Of a stretch of DNA of 21,956 nucleotides, positions 14,551 to 21,305 are shown piece by piece (the stretch's first letter is position 1; each line of letters opens with the position of its first letter). Position numbers and translations under genes: made by a program. The notes under the pieces are model-generated. The model was given only the letters and a program-made list of their open reading frames with translations, ran no database searches and was not told the origin of the DNA. The DNA is from JABMRF01 sp964434235 (GTDB lineage: Bacteria > Patescibacteriota > Patescibacteriia > UBA11705 > JABHMO01), in contig CAYSUN010000017.1 of the NCBI GenBank assembly GCA_964434235.1, positions 1 to 21,956 on the forward strand, in the 5' to 3' direction.

Positions 14551-17532
14551 CTAAATTTTTCGATGTTCGCAAATGTCCTTAAAATCGCAATTACCACAAA
14601 TAAACGAACTCGGATTTGGCTCAAATTCTTGATTTTTTATTTTTTCTATATTTTCCAAAAATTTTGTTTTTAATTTTTCTTTATCTTTTTCCTTGCCCAA
14701 AAATGAAGCTTGCGTTCCGTCTTCTAAATAATAATAAGTTAATTTCTCAAGTTTTAAATTCAAAACTTCTTCTCCAGCAATTTGATAAAATAACAACTGC
14801 CGACGATCATCAGTTGAAAGTTTTTCTTTGGCTTTACCAGTTTTGTAATCAATAATTTCAACCTTACCATTTCCCAAATCATCAATTCGATCAATTCTTC
14901 CACTGAAATAATAGTTACCTAACTTTAATTTAAATGGTTGCTCCAACACTTTGACTTGCGGTTTATCTTTGATAAATTTATGATAAAATTTTTGCAATAA
15001 ATCCTTGCCCTTTTTCTTGTAATTTATCTTTTGCTTTTCATCTTCATACCAATCATCTTGCCAGTTTTCTTCATAAAGTTCATAAAGCCTATCAATGGCT
15101 AATATTTTGTTTGATTGATCATCAGAATTTTGGATAAATAAATTTTGTTGTAAATTTAAACCAGTTAAATAGCTTTCTTCTAAAAATTTTTGCAAAGTAT
15201 TGTGAATTGTTGAACCAAAAGAAAAATAATGACTTCCAAAAGTTGGAATTTTTAGAACATTAGCGAATTTATATTTAAGTGGACAAGTTTCATAAGTTTG
15301 CATTTGCGAAAAACTAAAACGCTTTGGCACTTCGTAAACAAATTCAGCTTTCTGCTTCACCGTTTCAACTTTATTAAAATCAACATCTGCGTTTTGTAAA
15401 TTTTCATCTTTAGCATAACCAAGCTCAGTTAAAAATCTAGATATTTTTTTTGTTCTAGCTCCGCCATAATTTTCTGCTGAAGTAAAAAATAAACCTTTTT
15501 TCGCTCTAGTCATAGCCACATAAAAAAGTCTTCTTTCTTCCTGAACATGAAAATCTTCGATTGGTAAATTTTCTTTAATTAAACTATCTGGAATTTCTAT
15601 TGCTTCTTTTCTTTCGTCAGTTGGGAATTTTCGATCCACTAAACTACCAATAAAAACATAATCAAATTCTAAACCTTTGGAACTATGAACCGTCATTATT
15701 TTGACCATATCAGGACCAGTTTCCACATCAAAAGACAATTTCCCAGTTTCACCTGAATCAACTTCCATATTTAATAGTTCAATTAAATCAGCTGTCCGAG
15801 CATTTTCATATGAAGCTTCAAACTCTTGAATTTTCTTGTAAAATTGCTGAACAAAACTGAGTTGCTCTTTGGCCTTGGCTGATTCTAAAGCCTTTAAATA
15901 TTCCAAATAACCTGAATCATATAAAAAACTTAATAAAATTTCTGATGGTTTTTTATTTTGAGCTTGAACTGTATCTTTTTCTATTTGACCTAAAAGCTTA
16001 TTCACCATTAAAACAGTTTTTTCATTTATATCAGAAATCACGCTAACCTGCTTCATGGCTTCAAAAATCGAAACTGCTTTGCGTTTAGCATAATGCACTA
16101 TCTTAACAATTTGTTCTGGCTTTATTTGTAAAAATGGTAAATTCAAAATCCGATAAACAGCTGAACTTTCATGATAATTATCTAATAATTTCAAATAACT
16201 AACCATATCCACCACAACTGATTTATTGTACAAACCACGCATAGCCAAAAATTGATATGGTATTTGGGCTTGTTCTAAATAATTTATAAAAACATTAGCA
16301 CTATCATTAGCGCGGACAAGAATCGCAAAATCTGACCAATTACAATTATCTTTTTTTTGAAGTTCAATAATCTTTTGCACAACGGCCTGAGCTTCATCTT
16401 CATTAGTTGGCAAATGTAAATGTTCGATAATCCCCTTTTCGCTTACGTGTGAATTTAATTTTTTATCAATACCCAACTGTTCTTCCAAACGATTAGGATT
16501 ATTTTGTTTAATAAAATTATGCGATAAATCTAAAATTTCTTGAGTTGAACGATAGTTTTCAGTTAAAACAACTTCTTTTGAATCAGGGAAATCTTTTTTG
16601 AACTGCATGATATTAGAAATTGAAGCTCCGCGAAACTTGTAAATACTTTGGTCATCATCTCCAACAACTGTAATATTATTTTTTGGTTTAGCTAAAAGTT
16701 TTATCAATTCATACTGCACATAATTTGTATCTTGAAATTCATCGACCAAAATATATTTGAATTGTTGGCTATATTTCTCCAAAATTAATGGCCGATCTTT
16801 GAAAAGTTTAATTGCATAATTTATCAAATCTGCAAAATCTAAACTTTCATTATCAATTAAAATTTGCTGGTAAGTATGATAAGCCTTGGCAACTTCTTCA
16901 ATTCGAAGAATTTCTTGCTTTTCCAATTCCTGACGCTTGGAATCTTCAACTTTGGACAAATCAATTTTTTTTATGAAATCAATTGAATCACAGTTTAATT
17001 TTATTTCCTCAGCATATTTCAAATAATCTTCTGGATAGATTCCCTCATCTTTACATCGAGAAAAATGTTTTATTAAAGCGTGAATAAATTTAGTTGGATT
17101 GCCCATTGGTCGATAATAATCCAAATCAAACTTATCCAAATTTTTACGAATCAAAAGCCAAGTTTCTGTTTGATCAAGTAATTTATAATTATTGGATAAA
17201 CCAATATCAAAAGCATGTCGCTTTAGGACTTTATCGCAAAAAGCATGAAAAGTAGAAATCCATAAATCAACATAACCATATGGCAACATTCTATCTACTC
17301 TTTCTTCCATTTCTTCAGCTGCCTTTTCCGTAAAAGTTAACGCTAAAAGTTCATCGACGTTAACATTTTTTTCGGTAATTAACCAAGCTATTCGAGCTGT
17401 AATTACTCGAGTTTTTCCGGTCCCTGCTCCAGCCACAATTAACTGCGGACCTTCACCATGGGAAATGGCTAATTTTTGCGCTTTGTTTGACTCTGAAATT
17501 AAACTCATATGTTCATATTTTACCATGAGCAT
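14551..17532 (-). CDS. UvrD/PcrA-type helicase fused to Fe-S PD-(D/E)XK nuclease
   Basis: 993-residue ATP-dependent helicase-nuclease for DNA repair or recombination. SF1A helicase motifs in order: I AGAGTGKT (34-41), Ia TFTEKAAEEM (66-75), II DEFQD (264-268), III GDDDQSIYKFRGA (291-303), IV LTENYRST (323-330), V TVHSSKGLEFDYVF (614-627) and VI RRLFYVAMTRAK (667-678). The C-terminal third is a RecB-family nuclease: GSTIHNTL (His777), GRIDRID (Asp881) and IDYKTGK (Asp895, Lys897). Cys750 plus C979-x2-C982-x5-C988 match the AddB/Cas4-type 4Fe-4S staple. It thus combines features split between AddA and AddB in other bacteria. No addB or recC neighbour is present. No SD; Met3 or Met9 are other possible starts. 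The DciA-like gene follows. Confidence 0.93.
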   Translation of the reverse strand: MLMVKYEHMSLISESNKAQKLAISHGEGPQLIVAGAGTGKTRVITARIAWLITEKNVNVDELLALTFTEKAAEEMEERVDRMLPYGYVDLWISTFHAFCDKVLKRHAFDIGLSNNYKLLDQTETWLLIRKNLDKFDLDYYRPMGNPTKFIHALIKHFSRCKDEGIYPEDYLKYAEEIKLNCDSIDFIKKIDLSKVEDSKRQELEKQEILRIEEVAKAYHTYQQILIDNESLDFADLINYAIKLFKDRPLILEKYSQQFKYILVDEFQDTNYVQYELIKLLAKPKNNITVVGDDDQSIYKFRGASISNIMQFKKDFPDSKEVVLTENYRSTQEILDLSHNFIKQNNPNRLEEQLGIDKKLNSHVSEKGIIEHLHLPTNEDEAQAVVQKIIELQKKDNCNWSDFAILVRANDSANVFINYLEQAQIPYQFLAMRGLYNKSVVVDMVSYLKLLDNYHESSAVYRILNLPFLQIKPEQIVKIVHYAKRKAVSIFEAMKQVSVISDINEKTVLMVNKLLGQIEKDTVQAQNKKPSEILLSFLYDSGYLEYLKALESAKAKEQLSFVQQFYKKIQEFEASYENARTADLIELLNMEVDSGETGKLSFDVETGPDMVKIMTVHSSKGLEFDYVFIGSLVDRKFPTDERKEAIEIPDSLIKENLPIEDFHVQEERRLFYVAMTRAKKGLFFTSAENYGGARTKKISRFLTELGYAKDENLQNADVDFNKVETVKQKAEFVYEVPKRFSFSQMQTYETCPLKYKFANVLKIPTFGSHYFSFGSTIHNTLQKFLEESYLTGLNLQQNLFIQNSDDQSNKILAIDRLYELYEENWQDDWYEDEKQKINYKKKGKDLLQKFYHKFIKDKPQVKVLEQPFKLKLGNYYFSGRIDRIDDLGNGKVEIIDYKTGKAKEKLSTDDRRQLLFYQIAGEEVLNLKLEKLTYYYLEDGTQASFLGKEKDKEKLKTKFLENIEKIKNQEFEPNPSSFICGNCDFKDICEHRKI

Positions 17533-17549
17533 ATTCTTAACTCAAGGTC

Positions 17550-17579
17550 TTGATTGATTAAACAAAATAGTGTTACAAT
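17550..17579 (+). promoter_or_regulatory. Promoter of plus-strand zinc-ribbon gene
   Basis: TTGATT (17550-17555), an 18-nt spacer and TACAAT (17574-17579). Predicted start is near 17586, with a leader of about 45 nt ending in GGAGGAAGG before the ATG. It lies in the 98-bp gap shared with the divergent helicase-nuclease gene. Confidence 0.6.
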
Positions 17580-17630
17580 TTCATAGTTGGTAGTAAGTTA
17601 TATTTAATCATCATTTACGGAGGAAGGAAA

Positions 17631-17864
17631 ATGCCGAGACATGAAGAAGGAAGATTTTGCTCTCACACAGATGAAAATGGTGAAATTTGCGGAAAACTGA
17701 TGGTTGAAAAATTAGTTTTTTGGCATTGCCCAGTTTGCGGATCAGCTGAAAAAATCCCCCCAGAAATGATCGAAGCCAAAATCCGCAAAGGTTTTCTTCC
17801 TCGAAGAGTTAACCTCAGCCGACAAAATGTTTTGTGCCAAGAGGGTGTTTCTGTAATTTCCTAA
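17631..17864 (+). CDS. Small zinc-ribbon protein, 77 residues
   Basis: The only recognised gene on the plus strand. Four cysteines form a likely zinc site: C10, C20 (in NGEICGKLM), C33 and C36 (HCPVCG), with His12 near the first. This resembles the C4 ribbon heads of small nucleic-acid-binding proteins; residues 43-60 are basic and helical (PPEMIEAKIRKGFLPRR). No enzyme motif is visible and the function is unknown. A strong SD (GGAGGAAGG) precedes the ATG, a good promoter lies upstream, and a bidirectional terminator follows 12 nt after the TAA. The complete set of signals makes it a convincing stand-alone gene. Confidence 0.75.
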   Translation: MPRHEEGRFCSHTDENGEICGKLMVEKLVFWHCPVCGSAEKIPPEMIEAKIRKGFLPRRVNLSRQNVLCQEGVSVIS

Positions 17865-17872
17865 AAAGATCA

Positions 17873-17908
17873 CAAAAAGTGGCTCCACGAAGCCACTTCT
17901 TTATTTTT
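17873..17908. terminator. Bidirectional terminator
   Basis: AAGTGGCT (17877-17884) and AGCCACTT (17891-17898) make a perfect 8-bp stem with a 6-nt loop. It is followed by CTTTATTTTT on the plus strand and preceded by AAAAA, which gives a U-run on the minus strand. It lies between the convergent zinc-ribbon and cvpA genes and can serve both. Confidence 0.85.
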
Positions 17909-17931
17909 AAATTTAATTATATTTTCAAAAA

Positions 17932-18429
17932 CTATAATACAGACTGAATTGTTTTTAGTGCCTCAGGAAATAACGGGACAAACACTTGCCCGATTATCAG
18001 TAAAACCTTGGACACAACAGAAATGGACATTTGCCACAAAAGCCAATCATTAAGCGGATATTTTAATAGAAAATGTAAAATTATCGCTAACATGAAAATA
18101 CCTTGAACAAGTCCAAGTATTAGGCCAAGCATTCTATCAAAAGACGAAACAAGTGGTAAAACTGTAATAATCTTGAATATTTTTCCAAGCAACCAAAATA
18201 AAAAACTAACAACTTTTATCGTAACTGAAAAAATTAAAATAAATGCAATAATATTAGAAAAATTATTATCCCCAAACCAGCTCGTTAGAATTGGATAATA
18301 TCGACTGGCCACAATCACAGCCACAATAATTCCAATAATTGAACCCAAAGATTCTAAAAACCCTTTTTTAAAACCAAAAAGTCCCATTATTAAAATCATG
18401 CCAAGTAAAATGTAGTCTAGTGAAACCAT
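17932..18429 (-). CDS. cvpA: CvpA-family membrane protein
   Basis: 165 residues with about four membrane helices. The N-terminus (LDYILLGMILIMGLFGFKKGFLESLGSIIGIIVAV; read in parts) carries the family-typical glycine/hydrophobic start with GFKKGF, and ASRYYPILTSWF follows. CvpA proteins are named for colicin V export in E. coli but are widespread with an unclear, envelope-related role; the name does not imply bacteriocin production here. Length matches the family. No SD; a TATAAT ends 8 nt before the ATG, suggesting a very short leader. It converges on the small zinc-ribbon gene and shares its terminator. Confidence 0.85.
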   Translation of the reverse strand: MVSLDYILLGMILIMGLFGFKKGFLESLGSIIGIIVAVIVASRYYPILTSWFGDNNFSNIIAFILIFSVTIKVVSFLFWLLGKIFKIITVLPLVSSFDRMLGLILGLVQGIFMLAIILHFLLKYPLNDWLLWQMSISVVSKVLLIIGQVFVPLFPEALKTIQSVL

Positions 18430-18437
18430 ATGGTAAT

Positions 18438-18443
18438 ATTATA
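18438..18443 (-). promoter_or_regulatory. Candidate -10 of cvpA
   Basis: A perfect minus-strand TATAAT ends 8 nt before the cvpA ATG; the best -35 is a poor TTCTTG 16 nt upstream. No SD is present, so a nearly leaderless transcript is possible. Confidence 0.35.
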
Positions 18444-18620
18444 ACATAAAATAAGAAAACAAGAAATCAACAAATCAAGAAATCAATAAATCATTTAAAC
18501 ACTTAATCACGGAACATGGAGCAACTACTTGAACAGATTTAGTGCTACCAACTCTTACCGCATCTCTTAGGGTGCGCAAAACTTAAAACAAAATTAAAAA
18601 AGCAGCAAAATTACTCATCA

Positions 18621-18661
18621 CCTGCCCGCCGGCAGGCTTATTTACTTAACACTTAATACTT
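18621..18661. repeat. Composite repeat element, copy 2 (inverse orientation)
   Basis: A CCTGCC/GGCAGG hairpin with a 4-nt CGCC loop (18621-18636), then 8 nt, then CTTAACACTTAATACTT (18645-18661), the exact reverse complement of the 17-mer at 13068-13084. Order and relative orientation of the two parts match copy 1; only the palindrome centre and the spacer differ. Confidence 0.7.
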
Positions 18662-18694
18662 AACACTTACTTTTAACTTTTAATTTTTCTTACT

Positions 18695-18728
18695 AAAAAA
18701 GCACCCTTACGTATTACGTAAAAGTGCT
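18695..18728 (-). terminator. Terminator of the three-gene paralogue unit
   Basis: Arms 18700-18712 and 18716-18728 pair over 13 bp on the minus-strand RNA (two U-G wobbles) with an AAU loop, followed by a run of six U. It begins 9 nt after the last stop codon of the unit. Confidence 0.85.
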
Positions 18729-18736
18729 ATGCGAAC

Positions 18737-19309
18737 TTACTTTATATCAGGTACAATGCGGGACAGAATCCATGGATCCATTGTCCTAAATTTCATAATC
18801 CTTTTCACTTCAGTCAAACGAACCCGTTCATCATAAACATCGCCCCAAAGACGATTTGATTCACGAACAAGATGTTTGATTGTATACATCAGCTTAATTT
18901 GTGGCAACTTAACCATATACGCTACAACATTTTTTGCTTCAATTTCATTAAAGATACTGAGTTCATGCTCTGCGTATTGATCTACCAAAATTGTCCTAAA
19001 CCGCTGAACCAAAGTTCCAGCTTTTTGTTCCTTAACCTGAATCACATTCTCAGTTCTGGTAATTTCTTCTTGGTCAAAATTTTGCTGACTGACAGCATTC
19101 AGTGAACCTACAAAAAACGAAATAATCAATACGACACATGCAACACATGCAAGAACGCTACACGCAAATGACAGGGCTCCACGGAATGTTGGAACAGAAG
19201 AATCTTCTTCGATATAGCCCAATTCCAACCATTTCCGATAATCTTTTCCCTGAGACCAGAAAACAGTAAACAAAACTACCAGTATTCCAGCCATAATCAA
19301 ACTAAACAT
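18737..19309 (-). CDS. Paralogous two-helix membrane protein A
   Basis: Function not recognised. 190 residues: membrane helices at about 3-18 and 45-68 joined by a charged loop (GKDYRKWLELGYIEED), then a helical domain. Landmarks: YAEHELSIF (112-120), LPQIKL, YDERVRL (159-165) and a C-terminal PWILSRIVPDI (179-189). It aligns without gaps to protein B from residue 101 to 190; I count 29 identities in 90 positions. The basic loop between the helices suggests both ends face outside the cytoplasm, by inference. The ATG overlaps the end of gene B by 8 nt, and its AAGGAGG SD lies inside the last codons of B, so translation is coupled. Last gene of its unit. The YxEHExxIF motif recalls LemA but is not proof. 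Confidence 0.75.
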   Translation of the reverse strand: MFSLIMAGILVVLFTVFWSQGKDYRKWLELGYIEEDSSVPTFRGALSFACSVLACVACVVLIISFFVGSLNAVSQQNFDQEEITRTENVIQVKEQKAGTLVQRFRTILVDQYAEHELSIFNEIEAKNVVAYMVKLPQIKLMYTIKHLVRESNRLWGDVYDERVRLTEVKRIMKFRTMDPWILSRIVPDIK

Positions 19310-19937
19310 CGCTAACCTCCTTTGGCTGAACTACTTCTGGAATTTGAATTTCAGGAATTTTAACTTCTTGAATATCGTCAACAAACACATTCAAAATCCA
19401 AGGAGAAGTTTTGCGATATCTCATTCTCTTATAAATATCTTCTAACTTGATCCGATTATCATAACAAGCGGAAGTTAGTTTCCCAATTTGCTCAACCAAC
19501 TCCTGAGCACCTTGGCTAGCTTGAATTTCTGGATAATTAATCCAAAAATACTCAACTTCAGTGGGTGAAATTTTGGCAAAAATTTCTTTTTCATGTTCAG
19601 GGTATTTTTCAACCAACAGACCGGCAAACTCAATTGAAAGTTCACTTGCTTGCTGATTACGAACACCAATCACTTCACTGACTTGACTAAGCTCCAGCTG
19701 ATCCATTTTTTGTTCTGTATTAGCTTTAAGAGTCTTATTTATTCCAACAATAACCCAGATACTAAGGACCAACATCGCAAACCATCGAATAAAACCAAAA
19801 AATTCAAGGGTTGACCCCAAATTTTGCAATTTATTTTCTGCTTCAGTTTTTTCTAACTTCTTTGTTGTTTTTCTGATGAAATAATAGCAGACGCCAATAA
19901 CCAAAATCAACAGACCATAAAAAATAAAATGAAACAT
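19302..19937 (-). CDS. Paralogous two-helix membrane protein B
   Basis: Function not recognised. 211 residues: helices at about 4-20 and 46-65, a strongly basic loop between them (RKTTKKLEKTEAENK), then a helical domain with YPEHEKEIF (112-120), NYPEIQ (134-139), YDNRIKL (159-165) and PWILNVFVDDI (179-189), all at the same positions as in protein A. A 21-residue tail rich in Pro and Glu (KIPEIQIPEVVQPKEV) is unique to this member. The YPEHE and later YPEI segments recall the YPELK region of LemA, but length and topology differ, so only distant relationship is suggested. AGGAGGAAAGG precedes the ATG; the AGG overlaps the stop of gene C, 9 nt upstream. Middle gene of a three-gene unit. Confidence 0.75.
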   Translation of the reverse strand: MFHFIFYGLLILVIGVCYYFIRKTTKKLEKTEAENKLQNLGSTLEFFGFIRWFAMLVLSIWVIVGINKTLKANTEQKMDQLELSQVSEVIGVRNQQASELSIEFAGLLVEKYPEHEKEIFAKISPTEVEYFWINYPEIQASQGAQELVEQIGKLTSACYDNRIKLEDIYKRMRYRKTSPWILNVFVDDIQEVKIPEIQIPEVVQPKEVSDV

Positions 19938-19946
19938 CCTTTCCTC

Positions 19947-20474
19947 CTAGTAATTATCACAAAGTTCATTAAAATCATCAGACAATGATGGAACCCAAAT
20001 ATATAACAACCTAGACGTTTCTCTCTCTCTTAACTCTTTACACAATTTGTCTTTTTCATCTTCCAACTTTGTTACTTTTCCCTTCTTGGTAAAAAAGTCC
20101 TTTACCAAACGAAAGGCTTCTTGATCTTCATTGTCAATATAAGTCAACAAAAAAGAATACTCCTCAGCTGTTGCAATGTCTTGTCCAGTAACTTCTTTGT
20201 TCTGATCTTGCAAATATTTAGCTAAACGAAGAGAAGCGCTTCCTTGTGCAGATTGAGCAATTCTCATATCATTTTTTACAAGCACATCCAGCTTTGTAAT
20301 TTTATCGGATTGAATCACTGCCCCAGTTAAAAAACCGACACAAATAACTACATTTACGATAAACAAAGCAATTAAAATTGAAAAAAACCAGTCATTGGAA
20401 ACTTTAGGTTTTGAATAATTATCAGAAATAATTAAATAAACTAATGAACCAAGACAAATAGCCAAAAATAACAT
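19947..20474 (-). CDS. Paralogous two-helix membrane protein C
   Basis: Function not recognised. 175 residues: helices at about 1-17 and 30-53, a polar loop (DNYSKPKVSND), then a helical domain. Shared landmarks with the other four: LAKYLQDQNK (84-93), AEEYSFLLTY (103-112), EAFRLVKDFF, LEDEKDKL (137-144) and a C-terminal LLYIWVPSLSDDF (156-168). It matches D and E better than A and B, for example DNEDQEAFRLVKDFF against DGDEETLSLVEGVF in E. It is the first gene of a C-B-A unit with its own near-consensus promoter and a leader of about 66 nt containing a TCTTTG-T-CAAAGA palindrome. An AGGAGGG SD precedes the ATG. Confidence 0.75.
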   Translation of the reverse strand: MLFLAICLGSLVYLIISDNYSKPKVSNDWFFSILIALFIVNVVICVGFLTGAVIQSDKITKLDVLVKNDMRIAQSAQGSASLRLAKYLQDQNKEVTGQDIATAEEYSFLLTYIDNEDQEAFRLVKDFFTKKGKVTKLEDEKDKLCKELRERETSRLLYIWVPSLSDDFNELCDNY

Positions 20475-20515
20475 AGGACCCTCCTAGTTTTAATTCAAAC
20501 TTCTTGATAATCTAG

Positions 20516-20528
20516 TCTTTGTCAAAGA
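20516..20528. promoter_or_regulatory. Palindrome in the leader of gene C
   Basis: TCTTTG and CAAAGA are perfect complements around one T, 12-24 nt downstream of the predicted start of transcription. It could be an operator or a small leader hairpin. Confidence 0.35.
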
Positions 20529-20546
20529 TCTAATATTCAACAATAA

Positions 20547-20575
20547 ATGATATCAGAATATCTATAAAATGTCAA
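20547..20575 (-). promoter_or_regulatory. Promoter of unit C-B-A
   Basis: Minus-strand TTGACA (20570-20575), exactly 17 nt, and TATCAT (20547-20552). Both hexamers and the spacing are identical to the promoter of unit E-D. It lies between the terminator of gene D and the start of gene C, so the two units are separately transcribed. Confidence 0.8.
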
Positions 20576-20655
20576 TCACATCGTTAAAACCTCAAATTAT
20601 AATGAAACAATATACTTAATATTCAATAAATTTAGAGAACAATCATTAAATATAC

Positions 20656-20689
20656 AAAAAACACCCCAACGCTTTGCGTTAAGGTGTTT
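20656..20689 (-). terminator. Terminator of unit E-D
   Basis: Arms 20659-20672 and 20676-20689 give a 14-bp stem on the minus-strand RNA, with two U-G wobbles that would be A-C mismatches in plus-strand RNA. It is followed by six U, and starts 7 nt after the stop codon of gene D. Confidence 0.85.
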
Positions 20690-20695
20690 CACATA

Positions 20696-21256
20696 TCAAT
20701 TACAAGTATTCAACCTACAAAGGGGATCATAAACTTCAAGTTCTATACCCTTTTTTTGTAATTGATGAGGAATATCCTCTACTGTGGACAACCAAATACC
20801 TTGATTATCGCTTTCGAACTTAAGCCAGTCAAGCCGAAGTTTTTCTCGCTCATCGTCAATCTTATATTGCAGTTGATATGGTCTATCAACATAAAAAGGA
20901 ATACCAATTGAACGCTCTTCTTCAGTAAAATATCGGCTAATAACCTCATTGCGACTAAGGCTTGCTAATTCTGCTACTGAAACACTTAACCCTTTATCGC
21001 GTTGAAAAAAATAAGACACATCCATATATGCTTTTTGCTGATCAGCCATATCGTCCATCAAAATAACCAAACTATCTACTACGTGTTCCTTTCTTTCTTC
21101 TAATATCCCTATATGAGGAATATCAACTAAAATCTTAAAAATGATAAAAATCCCAAGAAAAATTCCTGCCAATCCAGCAAATTCTTCTTTTCCCTTCCAC
21201 GCAGTTGCAATAATCAATAACACCAAACACAAGCCCAATAAAATATATCCAAGCAT
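20696..21256 (-). CDS. Paralogous two-helix membrane protein D
   Basis: Function not recognised. 186 residues: helices at about 2-19 and 27-45 joined by a short basic loop (WKGKEE), then a helical domain. Landmarks shared with protein E: VSVAELASLSRNEVISRYF (92-110) against VMLSELTKLNRDQMVIKY; IDDEREKL (133-140) against IDEQREIV; and KFESDNQGIWLSTVED then GIELE against HFEENNYSIFFINGSD then GVSLE. The C-terminus has two cysteines (CRLNTC) not seen in the others. A GGAGGAATC SD precedes the ATG. It starts 49 nt after gene E and ends the two-gene unit at a strong terminator. Confidence 0.75.
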   Translation of the reverse strand: MLGYILLGLCLVLLIIATAWKGKEEFAGLAGIFLGIFIIFKILVDIPHIGILEERKEHVVDSLVILMDDMADQQKAYMDVSYFFQRDKGLSVSVAELASLSRNEVISRYFTEEERSIGIPFYVDRPYQLQYKIDDEREKLRLDWLKFESDNQGIWLSTVEDIPHQLQKKGIELEVYDPLCRLNTCN

Positions 21257-21305
21257 GATTCCTCCAGTTTTTCAGGTTATTAAAAAGCTCAAAACTTATT
21301 CGAAA

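Larger units (their letters stand above)
18430..18736. other. Intergenic region with repeats and an unexplained island
   Basis: 307 bp without a confident gene. From left: a candidate cvpA -10 (18438-18443), a CAAGAAATCAA/CAAATCAAG quasi-repeat (18459-18494), a less AT-rich island (about 18508-18580), the composite repeat element in inverse orientation (18621-18661), a TTAACTTTTAA-rich tract and the terminator of the paralogue operon (18695-18728). The island contains a 34-codon minus-strand frame (18475-18579, TTG start) whose product I do not recognise. Confidence 0.5.

Noticed and set aside
17932..18429. Colicin V or bacteriocin production locus around cvpA
   Set aside because: CvpA-family proteins are widespread and the name is historical; no bacteriocin precursor or exporter is present.
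18508..18575. tRNA gene on the minus strand
   Set aside because: D-arm-like and T-loop-like pieces occur, but no anticodon arm fits between them and acceptor and T stems do not pair; at most a remnant.
18737..19937. Naming proteins A and B as LemA
   Set aside because: YPEHEKEIF and YPEI segments recall LemA, but there are two membrane helices, the wrong length and no full LemA pattern; kept only as a hypothesis.
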